A stretch of 64,000 nucleotides of DNA from Euonymus europaeus (taxonomy: Eukaryota > Streptophyta > Magnoliopsida > Celastrales > Celastraceae). The notes beneath the pieces were generated by a model. That model worked only from the letters and a program-made list of their open reading frames with translations, ran no database searches and was not told the DNA's origin. The DNA lies in assembly GCA_963580455.1 (NCBI GenBank), contig OY756964.1, forward strand, positions 3,348,001-3,412,000, read 5' to 3'. Position numbers and translations under genes: made by a program. This document shows positions 38,801 through 55,298 of this stretch, in pieces. Each line of letters begins with the position of its first letter. Position 1 is the stretch's first letter.

Positions 38801-41372
38801 GCACTTTGCAGAGATTTATACAGACAATGCGAGCTATCCAGGGAGCGTTAATTGTAGCATCAAGCATACAAATAATCTTGGGTTACAGCCAAGTTTGGGG
38901 ACTCTTCTCGCGGTATGTCACTATCAATTTAAAATGTTCCGAAGTTATTAGACGATATTTTTCAATATAATGTTCAATCCATTGGGATTCCTTTTATAGG
39001 TTCTTCAGTCCTCTTGGTATGGCACCTGTAGTTGGATTGGTTGGCCTTGGAATGTTTCAACGAGGATTTCCTTTGGTAGGTTTGATTGTATAATGGAATT
39101 TAATGTATCCATGTGGTATAGGTAGAATTGGAGCATACAATATTATTATAGTGTTGCGTTGCAGCGGCTACCATTCATACTAGATAATCCTGCATCTGAA
39201 ATCCCAACATATTACATCTTATCTTCCAGTTTCTAAGGAACTAATGCTTTAGAATATTAGTGCTTTTGATTTGTTGATTTTGCTGCTCTAGCAGTCTGAA
39301 GTGCGGAAAATCTTTCTGTTGATCATTACTGAAAAAATGAACTTTCTGAACATTTCAGCTTAAATTGTCAATGTGAAGAAAAAATGAAGAACTTTCCGAT
39401 AGATCTTTTTGCCCTATGTTTTCTGATAAGCCATAATGCACGTGAAATTTATTGTGTTAATGATATCAGATCGGTACTTTAATCATATTGGCTGTATTTT
39501 TTCTTTTAAAGATGTTTGTTAATGTGATGTTTGTTTTTCTAGTTAGGCAATTGTGTGGAAATTGGGATTCCAATGTTGTTGCTGGTCATTGGATTGACTC
39601 AAGTAAGTGGTTTTGGACTATTTCAGTGACACCCTTTCCATAAGAAATTTTTTTGTTTCCTAATCCTGATATGATTTTGTAAATTGCAGTATCTAAAGCA
39701 TGTTAGACCAGTTAGGGATGTTCCCATTTTTGAACGATTTCCCGTGTTGATATGCATCACAATTATTTGGATCTATTCCCTTATTTTAACTGCCAGTGGG
39801 GCTTACCGAGACAAGCCGATGAAGACTCAAATTAGCTGCCGCACAGACAGAGCTAATCTTATATCTACTGCCCCGTGGTATAATGGAAAACTGAACTCAA
39901 AATCACCTCATTTGTACTGTTCTTCTCTTGGTGTTCAAACTGCATATACTATTTCATTTCAGGTTCAAGTTCCCATACCCTCTACAGTGGGGGCCGCCTA
40001 CGTTCTCTGCAGGTCATTCGTTTGCTATGATGTCTGCAGTTCTTGTTTCTATGGTTGAGGTAACTCCTCTGGGTTATGTCATATAACATACAACCTAGTA
40101 GCATATTTACAATTGCTTGCAAATTTCTGATTTTGGAAATTTTTGTTGATGTTGAGTTTTATCTGCAGTCAACTGCCGCATACAATGCTGCATCTCGATT
40201 GGCAATTGCCACACCTCCTCCTGCTTATGTCTTGAGCAGGGGTATTGGCTGGCAGGTGTGCTACTTTCGCACTGTTTTTAGCTCGTCCTTTTTCTATATT
40301 TACTTAGTCTGCACTACTGACTGTATAAGCTTTCGCATCTAAAATTTATGGCCGTAAGATTTTAGTACGATGAATATCTAGCGGGTAATTTGATATGCAT
40401 TTCGTGATTAGTTATGTTTATTATTTTTACAGGGAATTGGCATTATGCTTGATGGTCTTTTTGGAACAGGCACCGGTTCTTCTGTTTCGGTGTAAGCTAT
40501 GCACTAGATGATTCAAAGCCTCCTCTTCTTCCAAATTATATTCACATAGTATGTGTGCTTTATTAAGATCTTGTTTTGGTAAAACAGAGAAAATGTGGGA
40601 CTTCTTGGATTGACCCGTGTTGGAAGTCGCCGAGTAGTTCAGATATCTGCGGCTTTCATGATATTCTTCTCTGTCTTAGGTTTGTAGTATCTTGTTTTTC
40701 AGATTTAAAGAACAGGCACTTTGAATTTTTCTTTCTCAATGTTTTGGTTTTTCCAGGAAAATTTGGAGCCGTGTTCGCTTCCATACCCTTCCCAATATTT
40801 GCAGCACTGTACTGTGTTCTTTTCGGCCTAGTGGGTATGTCATTAGCTCCATAGCTGAATGTTATCTTCTTTCTCGTTCTCCTCATTTGCTTCTTTAGAC
40901 AATACCTTTTGCTTGTGACAGCTTCAGTTGGATTATCATTTCTTCAATTCACAAACATGAATTCCATGCGGAACCTAACTATTACCGGCCTTTCTCTATT
41001 TCTCGGAATATCTGTCCCCCAATTTTTTGTTGAATACTGGAATCCCTCGCACAGAGGTCTTATTCATACCAATGCTGGATGGGTGAGTACTGCCTCAACA
41101 AGCTTTACATACCATAGTCAATGAACTCTCCTGAAATCTTATCTTTGTTCTTTGTGCAGTTCAATGCATTTCTAAATACAGTATTCTCGTCGCCAGCAAC
41201 TGTGGGTTTGATCGTTGCTGTGTTCCTTGACAACACGATTGAGGTGGAGAAGTCGAAGAAAGATCGAGGGATGCCGTGGTGGGTTAAGTTCAGAACATTT
41301 AGAGGAGACAACAGAAATGAAGAGTTCTACACTTTGCCATTTAATCTGAACAGATTCTTTCCACCAACGTAG
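35819..41372 (+). CDS. Nucleobase-ascorbate transporter (NAT/NCS2 family)
   Basis: Polytopic membrane carrier of the NAT family (xanthine, uric acid or related nucleobases; plant substrates are poorly defined). Fourteen exons with consistent phases: 35819-35894, 37630-37727, 38109-38285, 38812-38912, 39000-39075, 39543-39602, 39690-39877, 39963-40059, 40169-40255, 40433-40491, 40588-40679, 40757-40834, 40922-41082 and 41160-41372. They encode 520 residues, the usual plant length. Typical features are VETIILAFQNYILMLGTSVM near the N-terminus, the conserved QTLLF...TRLPSVVGGSFA stretch, the NAT signature region ENVGLLGLTRVGSR, and a charged C-terminal tail. The first 1.7-kb intron is the longest. 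Start ATG 35819 follows a leader containing a (GA)n tract. Subfamily not resolved. Confidence 0.93.
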
Positions 41373-42253
41373 CCGGCCGAGGTTAGGAAAACCAGCAAAT
41401 CCAATTCCAAAGTAACGTGCAGGCAAGATCATGTGACACAATTCTTAGGACAAAGTACCAATCTTCTTCATTTCTTTTACTTAATTTTTTTGTGGGGACA
41501 TCGTGTAATGATACCCAAATAGGATTGTGAACCATTCAATCCAATGCTCTTGTAGATGCAATAAATATCAATTTTATTTCCTCTTCTTCATTGAGGAAGT
41601 CCAAGCAGACTAGTATGTTGTGAGAAAATCAAGCTTAATTCATTGTTTTCGTGATTTTGTGCAGTCCTTGTGATTCTGTTGTTGGTTAATAAAAAAGGGT
41701 TAGCGACTGTAATTAGTTTCGGTGTAAATTAGTTTTCAGCTCAACGTGCCATTCGAATAGCTGAGTGAGTTCTAATTTCTAAAGATGGGATGACCACTCG
41801 GCACATAGCGTACTGTCAAGTTAGTATGAGCTGAAGAGGGAGACCATACACGAGATGAACAGGCAGCCTCGGCTACTTCAATCAAATATTTTTTAAACTG
41901 AATTAATAATCATCAGATATTTCTTTTTTTTATTAGGAGAAAATACTAATAAAGAGATTGAAAAACAGAGTATTAATTAAAAAGTATCGAAAAACAGAAT
42001 ATGAGCGATTGTTAAAAACACAAGAAGCGGCGTCGGTTTTCAAACTTGAAATTGAAAAAAAAAGCTTGGGGAGCTGGTGGCTCTGTTCCTTTCAAGTCAC
42101 TCTCTCTCCTTCTCTTCCCTGTTCGTGTCCAGTTAGTTTGAAATTTTCAAATTGCCGTCCTCGGAGACGGGACAGTCGGTCCACAACAAAGCGACTGCTT
42201 TTGTTTGGAAAGTAAAAGAGAGGCTCTTCTTTGGGCGTTTTCGAATCATAAAA

Positions 42254-44955
<2,702 letters not shown>

Positions 44956-47520
44956 TCTTTTTGCCATCCATGTAACGTCTGTTTTTGGTTTCTATTGGTC
45001 TGAAATATTATGGATTGAAATTCTTCCAAATGTTTCATTAAAATTGTGACATGTTCATCCAAACAATATTCATTTTTTCCAGTTATATATAGTTTTATGC
45101 CCTTTCATGGCTGTTCGAAGTGACCGAATTTGAGATTTCTTACATGAACAATTGTCCAAATTATGCACACATTTCTGTTCCAGCAGACTATTGTTGGCGC
45201 TGTTGGGCCGGGCTTTCTCTAGTCATGGTTTAGTCCATTTTAGTTGATGGCCTCTATGGTAGGCAGTAGGGCTGTAAAATAAATATAAAAAAAAACTGGC
45301 AAAAATGAAATACATCGAAATCGAACTAATTGAACGGTTATTTCAAAAAATATTTTTGCATTTTCTATTAAAATTGACTGAAAATTCGATAAAAAATTGA
45401 CATAACTGAATATGCGATTTAGACAAAATATGTCTTAAAAACTCGATCAAAACCTACCATCGACACCTCAACTTTGTTGGCCGCTTGAGGATGTCTTGGC
45501 CCGTTTACTGGTTGTGTTGCAAATCTACGTTGGATATTTTTAATAATAAAAGCTAATTCCAATCAATTAAATTGTTGATTTTATTCTGGAGACTGCGAAA
45601 CTGACTTGGTTTTAGACTTTTAGCAGCAAATACCAACAAATACAGCGAACACACAGTGATCCAGTTCCAAGTTCCAACCCAGCTTCGTCTTTCGTTGTTT
45701 TCTCTGACAAGCAGTAGCCCCACTCGCATGATCATTTAACAGCCCACGATCACGCCGTATGTCCTTTTTCTTTATTTCTTTATTATTATTATTATTCCAC
45801 GATTAAAAAACTATAACAAAAACAAAAGGTTCATGGGCCTCCTACCGTCTTCTAGTCAGTGGAATTGCTAACCAGAGTCACAACAACAGCATATGAGTCC
45901 AAAAAACTATATGGGCCACGTTTTTCCTTATCATTTGAAGTGGGGCCCACTGATCCACGATATCATGAAGCCCAAAGTGTGTGTAGGGAGGGTCCCATTT
46001 TAGTAGTGCCTCTGTGTATCCTTATCCATCACAATATATGGAGGAAGCTTTATCATGGAATATATAAAAGTCAACGACAAGGTGAGCTCAATTTACATAA
46101 TTGACCCCACTGTTTTCTAACTATGGTATATTGTGAACACCTATTTTTATCCCCTCTTTCCGAACCCTTCAAAAGGAGAGATTCCGAAGTGTTAAAGTTT
46201 TCATCAAATATGAAAATTATAAAAATATTTTCATAACAAATCCAATTGTTTTTTAACCAATCCCTCTTAACATATTTGTATAACAAGTAAATATTCACTC
46301 TCATAAATCCCTCCAAACCCGAAACACAGCCTTAATGGTTGCATCCTTTCCCAATAATCAGATGTGTTATAATGTTTTATTATCGACTATAGGACCATTA
46401 AAATTCCATATATTAATGTTTACTTGCATTCGCCATTTCATAGGCATGCATTAGCATTGAAGAGCAGCAACGGCGACAATTCATTGCAATTAATTGCATA
46501 TCACTTCAATAGAAATTTAAACTTAGCTTCGCATGTGGGTGCTGTCACACGCAATTTAAAGCCAATTGCTTTGGTAATAGGACCTTTTAGAATAAACACA
46601 GGCAGGGACCTTTTTAATACTCTCCTTCTCTTCCTACCCTAGGTGAAATTAATATAAGCAATATGGATGAGAAAAAATTGGGTCCAAATTCACCGTATAA
46701 AATGTTTATGAGATATTTATATATTTAAATTTAAATTTTTGGATATATTTAATCAATTATATCATGATTAATTTAAATTTGAATAAGTAAATCATACAAT
46801 AATTCAATTCGAGTTATGATTTGGACGAGATATTTGTGTTTGATATTTCGATTTTAATTTGAACAAATTTTTTAAGTTTAAACTTGAATTTTAAATATAA
46901 AATTTATATTTAAATTTAATTTAATCCGAACTCAACAAATTCATGGTTCAAATTGGATAGAATTTTTACACTACCAATCAGCACAATGCGATAAAGACAT
47001 CCATATAACTTAACTACACGCGCTTAGTGATTGGCAATGGCAATCCCTTCTTTATTAAGGAAACTTAGCGCAGCGACTCATTTAGTAGTGGACAGATTTA
47101 CGTCAATTCTCAAATGTTAATCCAGCTGGACGCGGGAAATCATCTATCCTGGATTTACCAAATTTACCCTCTTCAGAACTGCAAAATAACGTATCGTGTC
47201 TTCCTACGACACGCCTTAGAAGGCAAGCAAGCCTCGAGAATCCAACCATTCATTAACAGTCTCTCTCGTCTTCTATCTTCAGTTTCTGTGTCGGCCTTAA
47301 ATATCTGAGAGAGGCTGACGTATGTATTTATGTTTTTTTTTATAATTTTTATTAATCCTGGAGTTATTTACATTAATTAATAATAATTAGTTTCTGTTCG
47401 GTGGCTTGTCTTGGTGTTCGTGTCGCTTCTTCGCGTGCCTCGATCTACAAGCAGTCCTCTCTCTTGATTTTGTCCAGCGTGGACGCGTCTTTCTTTGTCT
47501 CTCTCTATTTCTACGCTTTT
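44956..47520. other. Intergenic DNA without a supported gene
   Basis: About 2.5 kb. AT-rich tracts at 45270-45470 and 46660-46980 resemble fragments of dispersed AT-rich repeats with GAA/TCG words. Several short open frames show no domains and no splice structure. The last few hundred bases are the probable promoter and leader of the next gene. Confidence 0.5.
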
Positions 47521-50500
47521 ATGAAGTTCGGCGGTGATTGCTTCTCTTCTCTTTCTCCTCCCCCTCTCCTTCCACTCTCGTGGAATTTTCCTCATCAAGG
47601 TCTTTCAATCTCGCTACATATATTTTCGTTTGCTTTGTTGCCTCTTTGTTTTAGTGTTTGTGTTTGTGTGATTGATTGTGAGGCTAATGATAATGTTTCT
47701 GTTAATTGTTTGTTAAGCAGTGATTTACGGCGATTTGGAGGCAATTCGAGGTTTAACGGAGATTTGGATTGTAATTTGAATTGAATGGGGAATGGCGATG
47801 ACAGCAAGTTTACTTTTCCTTTAACGGGCCTTCAAATTGGGTATGAATTGATTGGATTATGGAATTTGATCGTTGATTTCTTATGTTATGGTTGCATGTC
47901 CTTGCTGGAAAATTCGGTTGTGATGATGTTTTTCATTCGACTTACTAATAGAATTCGAAGGAAATTCATGATTTCTACATTCCATATTTGATATTTTGGA
48001 TTCTAGTATTTATAAGATTATAAGGAACTATCCTACTTGGTTAGTTGTTCCGATGAATGGAATTGGGGTCTCTTGTTCTATTTCTGGTTAGATTATAAAT
48101 TTCAATTTCAAATATGCTACCATGAAAAGTTAAACGAGTGTATTGAATCCATTTTCTATAATTGCGATCAGTGCTTCGGTTGCTCATGTTTATCAACCTG
48201 TTTTTCCTTTCTATTTGTTCTTTTCCTCATTCCCTGTTTGGTACATTGGCTTTGATGATGATAATCGATTAGTTACTGTTCACTCAAGCTCAGCTGAAAG
48301 TAGGGGGAATTTGTGCATATGTGTATGTTGGGTGTTTATTGTATTTTGGCATATGTAGATGGTGGGTTTGGTTGATATCTTAGAGATGAGAGCTTATATG
48401 CTTACTATGCTTTGTTCTGTATATCTCATTGCAGCGACTTGCAGTCTTACCGCTCTGATCTTACACTTTTTCTGGCCCCTGAAAGTTGCAAACTATATAT
48501 CTTGGTGGACAACCGGCCATGGTTGAGTGAGCTTGGCTCTCGGCCTGCGCACTTATGGCAATTGATGGTTACCAAGGTTGCTAATAACAATTTATGTTTT
48601 GACATATCTATTTCCTTTTTATATGTTGAATTTTTCTATATTATGTGAGTTATAATATTCTGGATTGATTTGCAGTCCAGGTTGTCTCCTTTTGCAAAAA
48701 ACAAGGCACAGAGGGAGAAAAGAGAGGGAAAGAAAACTTGCTCACCATCCGATACCCCCAAATCAAAGAAGTTTGGCCGATGGCTCTCATTAGTTGATGC
48801 AGCCACCTTGTCCCAGAAAAGGGTATTGTTAGCTGCGAAAAAATTACAAAATTCTTCATTTTTGTGCGACGAGTTGCATAGGACTTTGTATGGCTTTATT
48901 GTCTTTGAGGTTACATGGAACAATGTTCGAGGCATAAACTACTTAAATGAACTTCAGGTACAACTCTTTATTTGCTCTTTTTCCTTGCACTTTGTCTAGA
49001 CTGTTGTGGTATTCAGATGTTTTCCATGTCACTTGCAGAGTGATGCATCTCTTGCTATTGAGACAAAGTTTATGCGAAGATGGGAATTCGATAGCATATC
49101 TCAAGCAGCTAGCTGCATTTCTTCTTGGTTTTCAGGAACGTTATCTGAGCAGCTCCAGCTTAAAGAATATCTTGATTCTGCCATAGGTATCTGCTTACCA
49201 TCATGATTTGTTCTATTGCTAGTGGAGGTTTTGCATATATATCCTTCGTTTTCTTGGAAGGTATTGGTACATATGAGCCGGCATGACATAAGGCTCAGTT
49301 TCTCATTTAGAACATCTTAACGCTTTTTTTCCTCGTGTGAATCCTTACTGAGCATTAGTTAAATGGGTTCCTTCTGTATTTCACAATCACTTGGATAAGA
49401 ACATATGATCCAATTTTCCCATGGGTTTTGTGTCAACAAGGTTTTCTGTCATTAACGTTCTTTTATATGGTTCATATCACAGCTCAGTTTACTTTTTGAC
49501 ATAATGTGGAGGTATTTTGGTTTCATTTGCATCATGCATTTCTCACAGATAAGTGGACATTTTGAGCGGATCCTTGCTATGGTAGTTAATGATGATTGCA
49601 CCTACCCATTCTGGTTGTGACTCGCATGTTTAATGCATGATGATTTTCATTTTTGTTGAGATGTGGACTTTGCATCAATTGGAACGCCCTCGTTTTGTCG
49701 GTCAACTCGCGTTAGATTATACTATGCTGCGCATGCTAATTTTTCTTACTGCAATAGTTCTTCAGAATAATTGAAAGGAGTTTATAAATTTCTATTATTT
49801 TCAGGAGAGGTCTTTCATGATGCTGAAGAAGATTTTGTAAGGACCATTCATACTGAAGGTGTTGATGATGAAAATAGTTCCAGTAATAGCCTGTGGGTTG
49901 GGAATGATTCGGCGCATTTCATTGGTAGCTGTTTTAGTATTTACCCTGCAACCTTGGAAGATGAAGAACGTCTCCTGCATACACCTCCTCCTACTGGACC
50001 TTATAAGAGAAGGAGAGTGACTAGGTCCACTACTTCTGGAGTTAAAGTTGATTTTTACTCTGAGAAAATGCAAAGTGAAATGGAAGGCCCATTTGACAGT
50101 TCTGACACTTTTTGCATTGATTATGAACACATATCGGAGCCTACTCAATACAGGGATGTCTTGATTTTGTTTAGGTTCAATGATCGCGACCTTCCATTCA
50201 TGTTGAAGCAAATTGTAATGTCTGATCTGCGATTACTTACGTTGTTAGAAGCAGGACTTCCATCTTGGGTTATCTTTCTCCAGTCATATCCTGGGTTTTG
50301 CCATCTCTATCGCCCTTGGATGTGCCCTCTAGCAAGAGCTCTATATGTGCTGATCTCGATCGTCACTGTCCTAATAGGATTCTATGATCTCTACAAAAAT
50401 GTTCCTGTTCTTAAGGCTACAGCATCTCGTTTATTCGGGCCACTTTTTGATTGGATTGAGACATGGGAGATGGTTTCGAGGATCAAGTACTTGGGAACAA

Positions 50501-52534
50501 TGTTATTTCTGCATAATTTTGAGAAGGCTGTCACGTGGATTTTAACTTTCACACGCACCACTGGATCATTTTTTTCAGTTCTAACTCGGCCACTGGCCGG
50601 ACCACTCATGGAGTTTTTAGGCTTCCTACTTCCTTTTTGGAACATGTTTTTTGAAACAGTGTCTAGCTTTTCTTCCATGCTTTCGATTCTTATTGGGTCT
50701 TCTTGCAGTCTGGTGGGGGACTTAGTTGAGATGATACTGTGGCCCATATGGTTTGCCTTCTCTGTTGGCTGGAATATTGGTAGGCAATAAGTTGCTTAGC
50801 ATTATTCATTTTGTTAGTTTTTTATTATTTGAGGTCATATATTTACAAAATCTCTCTATTATATTGCAGCAACTTCGATAGTATATCCTATATTTTTCAT
50901 CCTTTGGGAAGTGCTATATGCCCCGATACGCATTATCCTTGCTGCTGCCAGCCTTGTGTCATTTTTTATTGCATCCATATCTGAACTGGTTGGAGATATC
51001 TGGCTGTCAGCCAGTAGCATATTCCAGTTCGCTTCGAGTTCCGGACCAACAGTTACCAAATTTGAAGTTTCCATGTGGCGCTCACTTTGGAATGATCTTT
51101 TTTCCCAGGTTGGAAGATGTTATTCGAGTCTGTGCTCCAGTATCAATTGTTAGTTTTATGTTTCTTACTTTTATTATTTGTGTCAGGTATTTCGTGCTAC
51201 CAGAAGTATATTGAATGGTTTTGTGGCCTTCTTTGCTGCCTGCAATCGGCACCGTCTTAGGTATGTATAATCAGAACGACTATTGACTATATCCTGTGGT
51301 AGAAAAAAAATTCTGAAGTTTCTAATAAACCTTGCTGCTTAGTGCAATTGCATCCCATTAGACAAGGCTCTCACAGTAGTCGGGGACAAGCTGGATGTAC
51401 ATAGACCTTACCCCGCATATAGTGGAGTGTTTTCAAAATTGTACTTGTGATCTCTAGGTTGTACCCTTGCATCCCGCCCCTTTAAATTGTGAAAAATGAT
51501 AGAGTAGAATATTCAATCATGGGACTATGTTACCGATTTCTTGTATTATCAGATTCTGTTGAAAGAGTTCATTAGCGTTAAAATTGTTGGGAGTTGGGAT
51601 GCTCACTCATCTGACGGAAAATTGCTTTGGCTTGCAGCATTTATAATCATTTACAGGAGTTTTTTCAGAGACTAGTAGGCCGAGTGCCAATATCACATCC
51701 CTCTGATTCTAGACATAGTAGACCGGCGCATGGAACTCAGACCATGGTATGTACATATTCATATCATGTGAATGTTTTGAGCATCGGCATTTCTTACTTT
51801 GTAGTGCAACAATCAGCAGACTCCTGTATTGTTCGTGGTTAGATCTTCTTTTACTTTTGAAAATGAAATTTAACTTTAAGATACAGATTTTTGAAGATAT
51901 CTTGAGGCCTGGTGTTCAATCAGGAAAATTTATTTTTCAGACGCGGAACAATATTTTATGACAAATTTCTCTGTAGAACTCCTTTTACTTAATATTTGAA
52001 AGCTATTTGCGTAACATTTTAAAAAAATTCCTTTTGGTTTACTGTTGGTCACTTAATACTTGATTTCCCTTAATGACATTAGCCACTCCTTCCTGGATTG
52101 ATCTGGATCACCTGCAGTATAGTATGGTAAAATAGTTCCAATCGGTGGACATAGTGAAGAGTGAGACTGAGACAGCAGCCCACCCTCTCCTATCCTTATC
52201 TCATCTCTCCTGTTTATTGCTCGGAGCAATAGTGCTGTAGATCCCAATCCGTCCTTTCTAGCCTTTCACGTTGGTTGGTGGTTTTTCTGTACTTTGCACT
52301 TAACAATACCACTCCTTTCGCTGCTTTTAGCGCAAGATAAAATGTGTTCAACATTATTGAACAACCAACTTTGAGAATTTGCATGTGTTGATACTCAAAA
52401 TTTTAAAGATTAATAAGATCAGTTCTTTGATGATGATTACGATCGTGATCTCTACTCGAGTTGTGATTTCTCGAGCTGACTTTTTACACTTGGTTTTGCA
52501 GTTTGAAGTCAGAAGGAGAGTACATATTAGCTAA
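47521..52534 (+). CDS. Unrecognised plant multi-pass membrane protein
   Basis: I do not recognise the family. Exons that join cleanly: 48435-48576, 48676-48957, 49039-49186, 49805-50779, 50870-51108, 51187-51260, 51638-51746 and 52502-52534 (stop). The N-terminal half is soluble (DNRPWLSELGSRPAHLWQL, a lysine-rich linker, then EVTWNNVRGINYLNEL and RRWEFDSISQAASCISSWF). The long fifth listed-part product has a basic KRRRVTRST segment and then several hydrophobic helices (ARALYVLISIVTVLIGFYDLY; FLGFLLPFWNMFFE; WPIWFAFSVGWNI; IVYPIFFILWEVLYAPIRII), suggesting four or five membrane spans and about 690 residues in total. The first exon probably begins at ATG 47521 (MKFGGDCF...NFPHQ), but its donor at 47599/47600 is phase 1 while the acceptor before 48435 requires phase 2, so the 5' end is uncertain. 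Confidence 0.75.
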
Positions 52535-53156
52535 TGTGATACAATTTCTTTAAGCTAACAGAACCGAGAGGATAGCAATATTCGGGAGTGCCTCTGTTTA
52601 TAACATGAGACACCTGGTGGAACCGGCATCTTTGTTCCACTTTAGAAGTCCAGGCGTTTTATGGAGTGCAGCAGTGACAGCATCACTGCATAATTCTTTT
52701 ATTCTTTCCGCTAATTTTTTAGATTTAAGCCTAACAAAAATGATAGTTTAGACTTTAGGGGATGTAAATAATATGTATAGGGTAGCTTCTGTATTATCAT
52801 CAATTTTGGGATCCCATAATCCTTGTTTTATCATCAGTAATACCGTTGTGCTAATGCTGATTTGGGATCTTTTCAATTTTGGATACTGCATTCTAATACT
52901 CTCTATTCTAGACTTCTTCCTTTTTTGTATTGTTTCTCGCATGTTTTTGGTCTCAAGCTATGGTTGTGTTGTGGGTGTCGTTCTAATCAATTGCGTAGAT
53001 GGATCCGTGCTCAATCGTCATGTATTAGGGGGTTAATGATTGATTTTGGTCAGTTATCTCGACAATTTTACTCGGCCGAAATGTTCTGTTATTCATTTTG
53101 AGAAATACTGGAACCGACCAATTAAAAAATTGTATTATGAAAACTTGACTATCGGT

Positions 53157-54892
53157 TTCAGCCGTTGAAAGATACTATTTCAATCAAACAGATTAAGATG
53201 CTGAAATTCAACTAATTTCAATCAAAGAGGTTAACAAAGGAAGATGCTCAAATTGAACTAATTTCAATTAACAAAGAACAATGCACAAAATTCTCGCGAA
53301 AACACTGAAACAAAGTAAAGAGTTCTCGTAGAATAAGAAGTGAGCAGAAAGATATTGATATGTCTTGTACAAGTGAAAAAGAAAAATGAAATTCAAAGTT
53401 ACATATGAAATGTTTCGTTTTGCTCCATACGCAACTTTAACCTTACCAAGTGTCTCACCAAAAAACCTAGGCTTGTAGATATCCTCAAATGGCCAAATCG
53501 CTGAACAAGCCAAAGTGCGAGATCTCCAAGCTTCCATGGAAAAATCTTTAATTGACCCCGTAAAAAACTAAAACCGACTTGTTAGTTTTTCTTTTTTTAT
53601 AATAAATTTGGAAAACAGATCGATCGGTTCATAATAAAAGAGAATAAAAAACTGACCTAACGGGCAGTTTGATCGGGCCGTTCGGTTTTTTCGGTTATTT
53701 TTGACAGGAATGAGAGAAATTCATGAGCAAACATACCCGCAACTAAGACCGCCAACAAGAAACGCATGTCGGGTTCATCCAATTTTCTGAGAACCTGTAA
53801 TACAAATTGCATTAGAGATCCGACTTCAAAATTCTAATTACTCAACTTACCCTGCTAATCTTCGGAAAATCTTTTTCTTCTTCTTCAGGAGTTGCAATCA
53901 CCACAGCTTCTTCAGTCCTTGCAATCACCTCTACAGGATTCGTGGTTTCCTGATTGGGTTTATCAAGGTGTTTTGCCAAAGCCAAAGAACTCTTTTAAGG
54001 GTATATAAATCCAATACAAGAATTAGCGACCATCATTCCAGTTACAACCACAACGCACACATAGGTCACATAGGCTGGTCCGGTTCCGATAACAATGCTA
54101 AATAAATACAAGAAAAGTTCATTGAAGCAAAATTGAATACAGATCACATACCTTCGCAAAACTTGGTCCATTATCAAATGATTCATCAGACAGAGACTCC
54201 GTCTCCTTTCCTGCAACCAAGAGTTCATCCAATTTGGCCCAAGAAACATCCATTTTCCTCAGTTCATTATACAAGTGATTTACTCTTTGTCGTCGATCCT
54301 CATATCCGAGTTTCCAATCCGTTCTCTAGATTTTGAAACACGAGAATGAACAATCAGGTTCCAGCTTCCTAATTAAAATTAGTTATCTAAAGTTTAAAAC
54401 AAAATGTTTTAAGCAACTTAAAAACTTCAATGGAATTGCATCCATACATACACATTGGTTTCTACCAGCCTTTGCATCCTCTACTTGATTTATCAATTTC
54501 TCCAATTCAGGATTGGCTTTGGAGGAATAGTTCAACTTATTATGGACTTCAGCAATTCCAGCATTTATGCTGTCCATTCTACGTTCCCATTCCCGTTCCT
54601 TATCAATGATAATATTGGAGGAATAAAAAATCATCAACGGTGTACAAATAAAAAACAACGTACACCATGTATAAAAGAGGGAAGAAGAAGAAGAAGACAA
54701 TACCTTATCTTCTCTGTACGGCGACTCATGATGCATGAATTCGACATCAATCAATCTGTGGCGCAGCGGTGGTGGATTTATAGAAGAGATGGTGCGGTTG
54801 AAGATATGGAGTTGAGATCTGTAATTCATAAACGACGATGACTCTCCCCTTAAAAACCCCCGTTTTGCTGCTACAAAAAACCTAGACGCCAT
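53157..54892 (-). CDS. Unrecognised small gene, copy A of a local family
   Basis: Exons 54704-54892, 54452-54598 and 54152-54325 join in phase 0. The first encodes an arginine/serine-rich leader (MASRFFVAAKRGFLRG) that looks like a mitochondrial presequence. The second is a charged helical segment (EREWERRMDSINAGIAEVHN). The third continues RTDWKLGYEDRRQRVNHLYN to SFDNGPSFAK. Further 3' exons are likely: 53890-53965 region (ETTNPVEVIARTEEAVV), 53770-53830 region (LRKLDEPDMRFLLAVLVAG) and a terminal one around 53420-53550 (MEAWRSRTLACSAIWPFED), but I could not fix those junctions. A hydrophobic frame ending at 53995 (VVVTGMMVANSCIGF) may be an alternative ending. Family and function unknown. 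Confidence 0.55.
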
Positions 54893-55298
54893 TCTCGCCT
54901 TCCTCAACAACCCAGTCGGATCTAGGAAAATCTGATTTTGAATTTCGTAAACACTCCCCAAGTAGCACTGCAACAGTCGAAAGAGACGAAGGTGGTTGTT
55001 ACTTCCTTGCAGAGCACGATCCGCGTGACTAACCTATTTAGCTGCTTGCGGGCAGGCACGTATTGGGCTTGGAAAAGGTAAACCGATTATGTACCTACTG
55101 TGTGTTTTATTTTTGTTTTTAATGAGAGGATATAAATGTATTTTATGGCTTTTCTAAATGATATTTTGTCTTTGTCCATTTTGTGCTGGGGTCAATAGCT
55201 TGTTTAGGGTTTTATTTCAGTGTACTGCCGTACAATATATGGAGTCTACAAATCATTCACATGTCCGAGTTCGAGATTATATAGCATTTAATTCAGTC

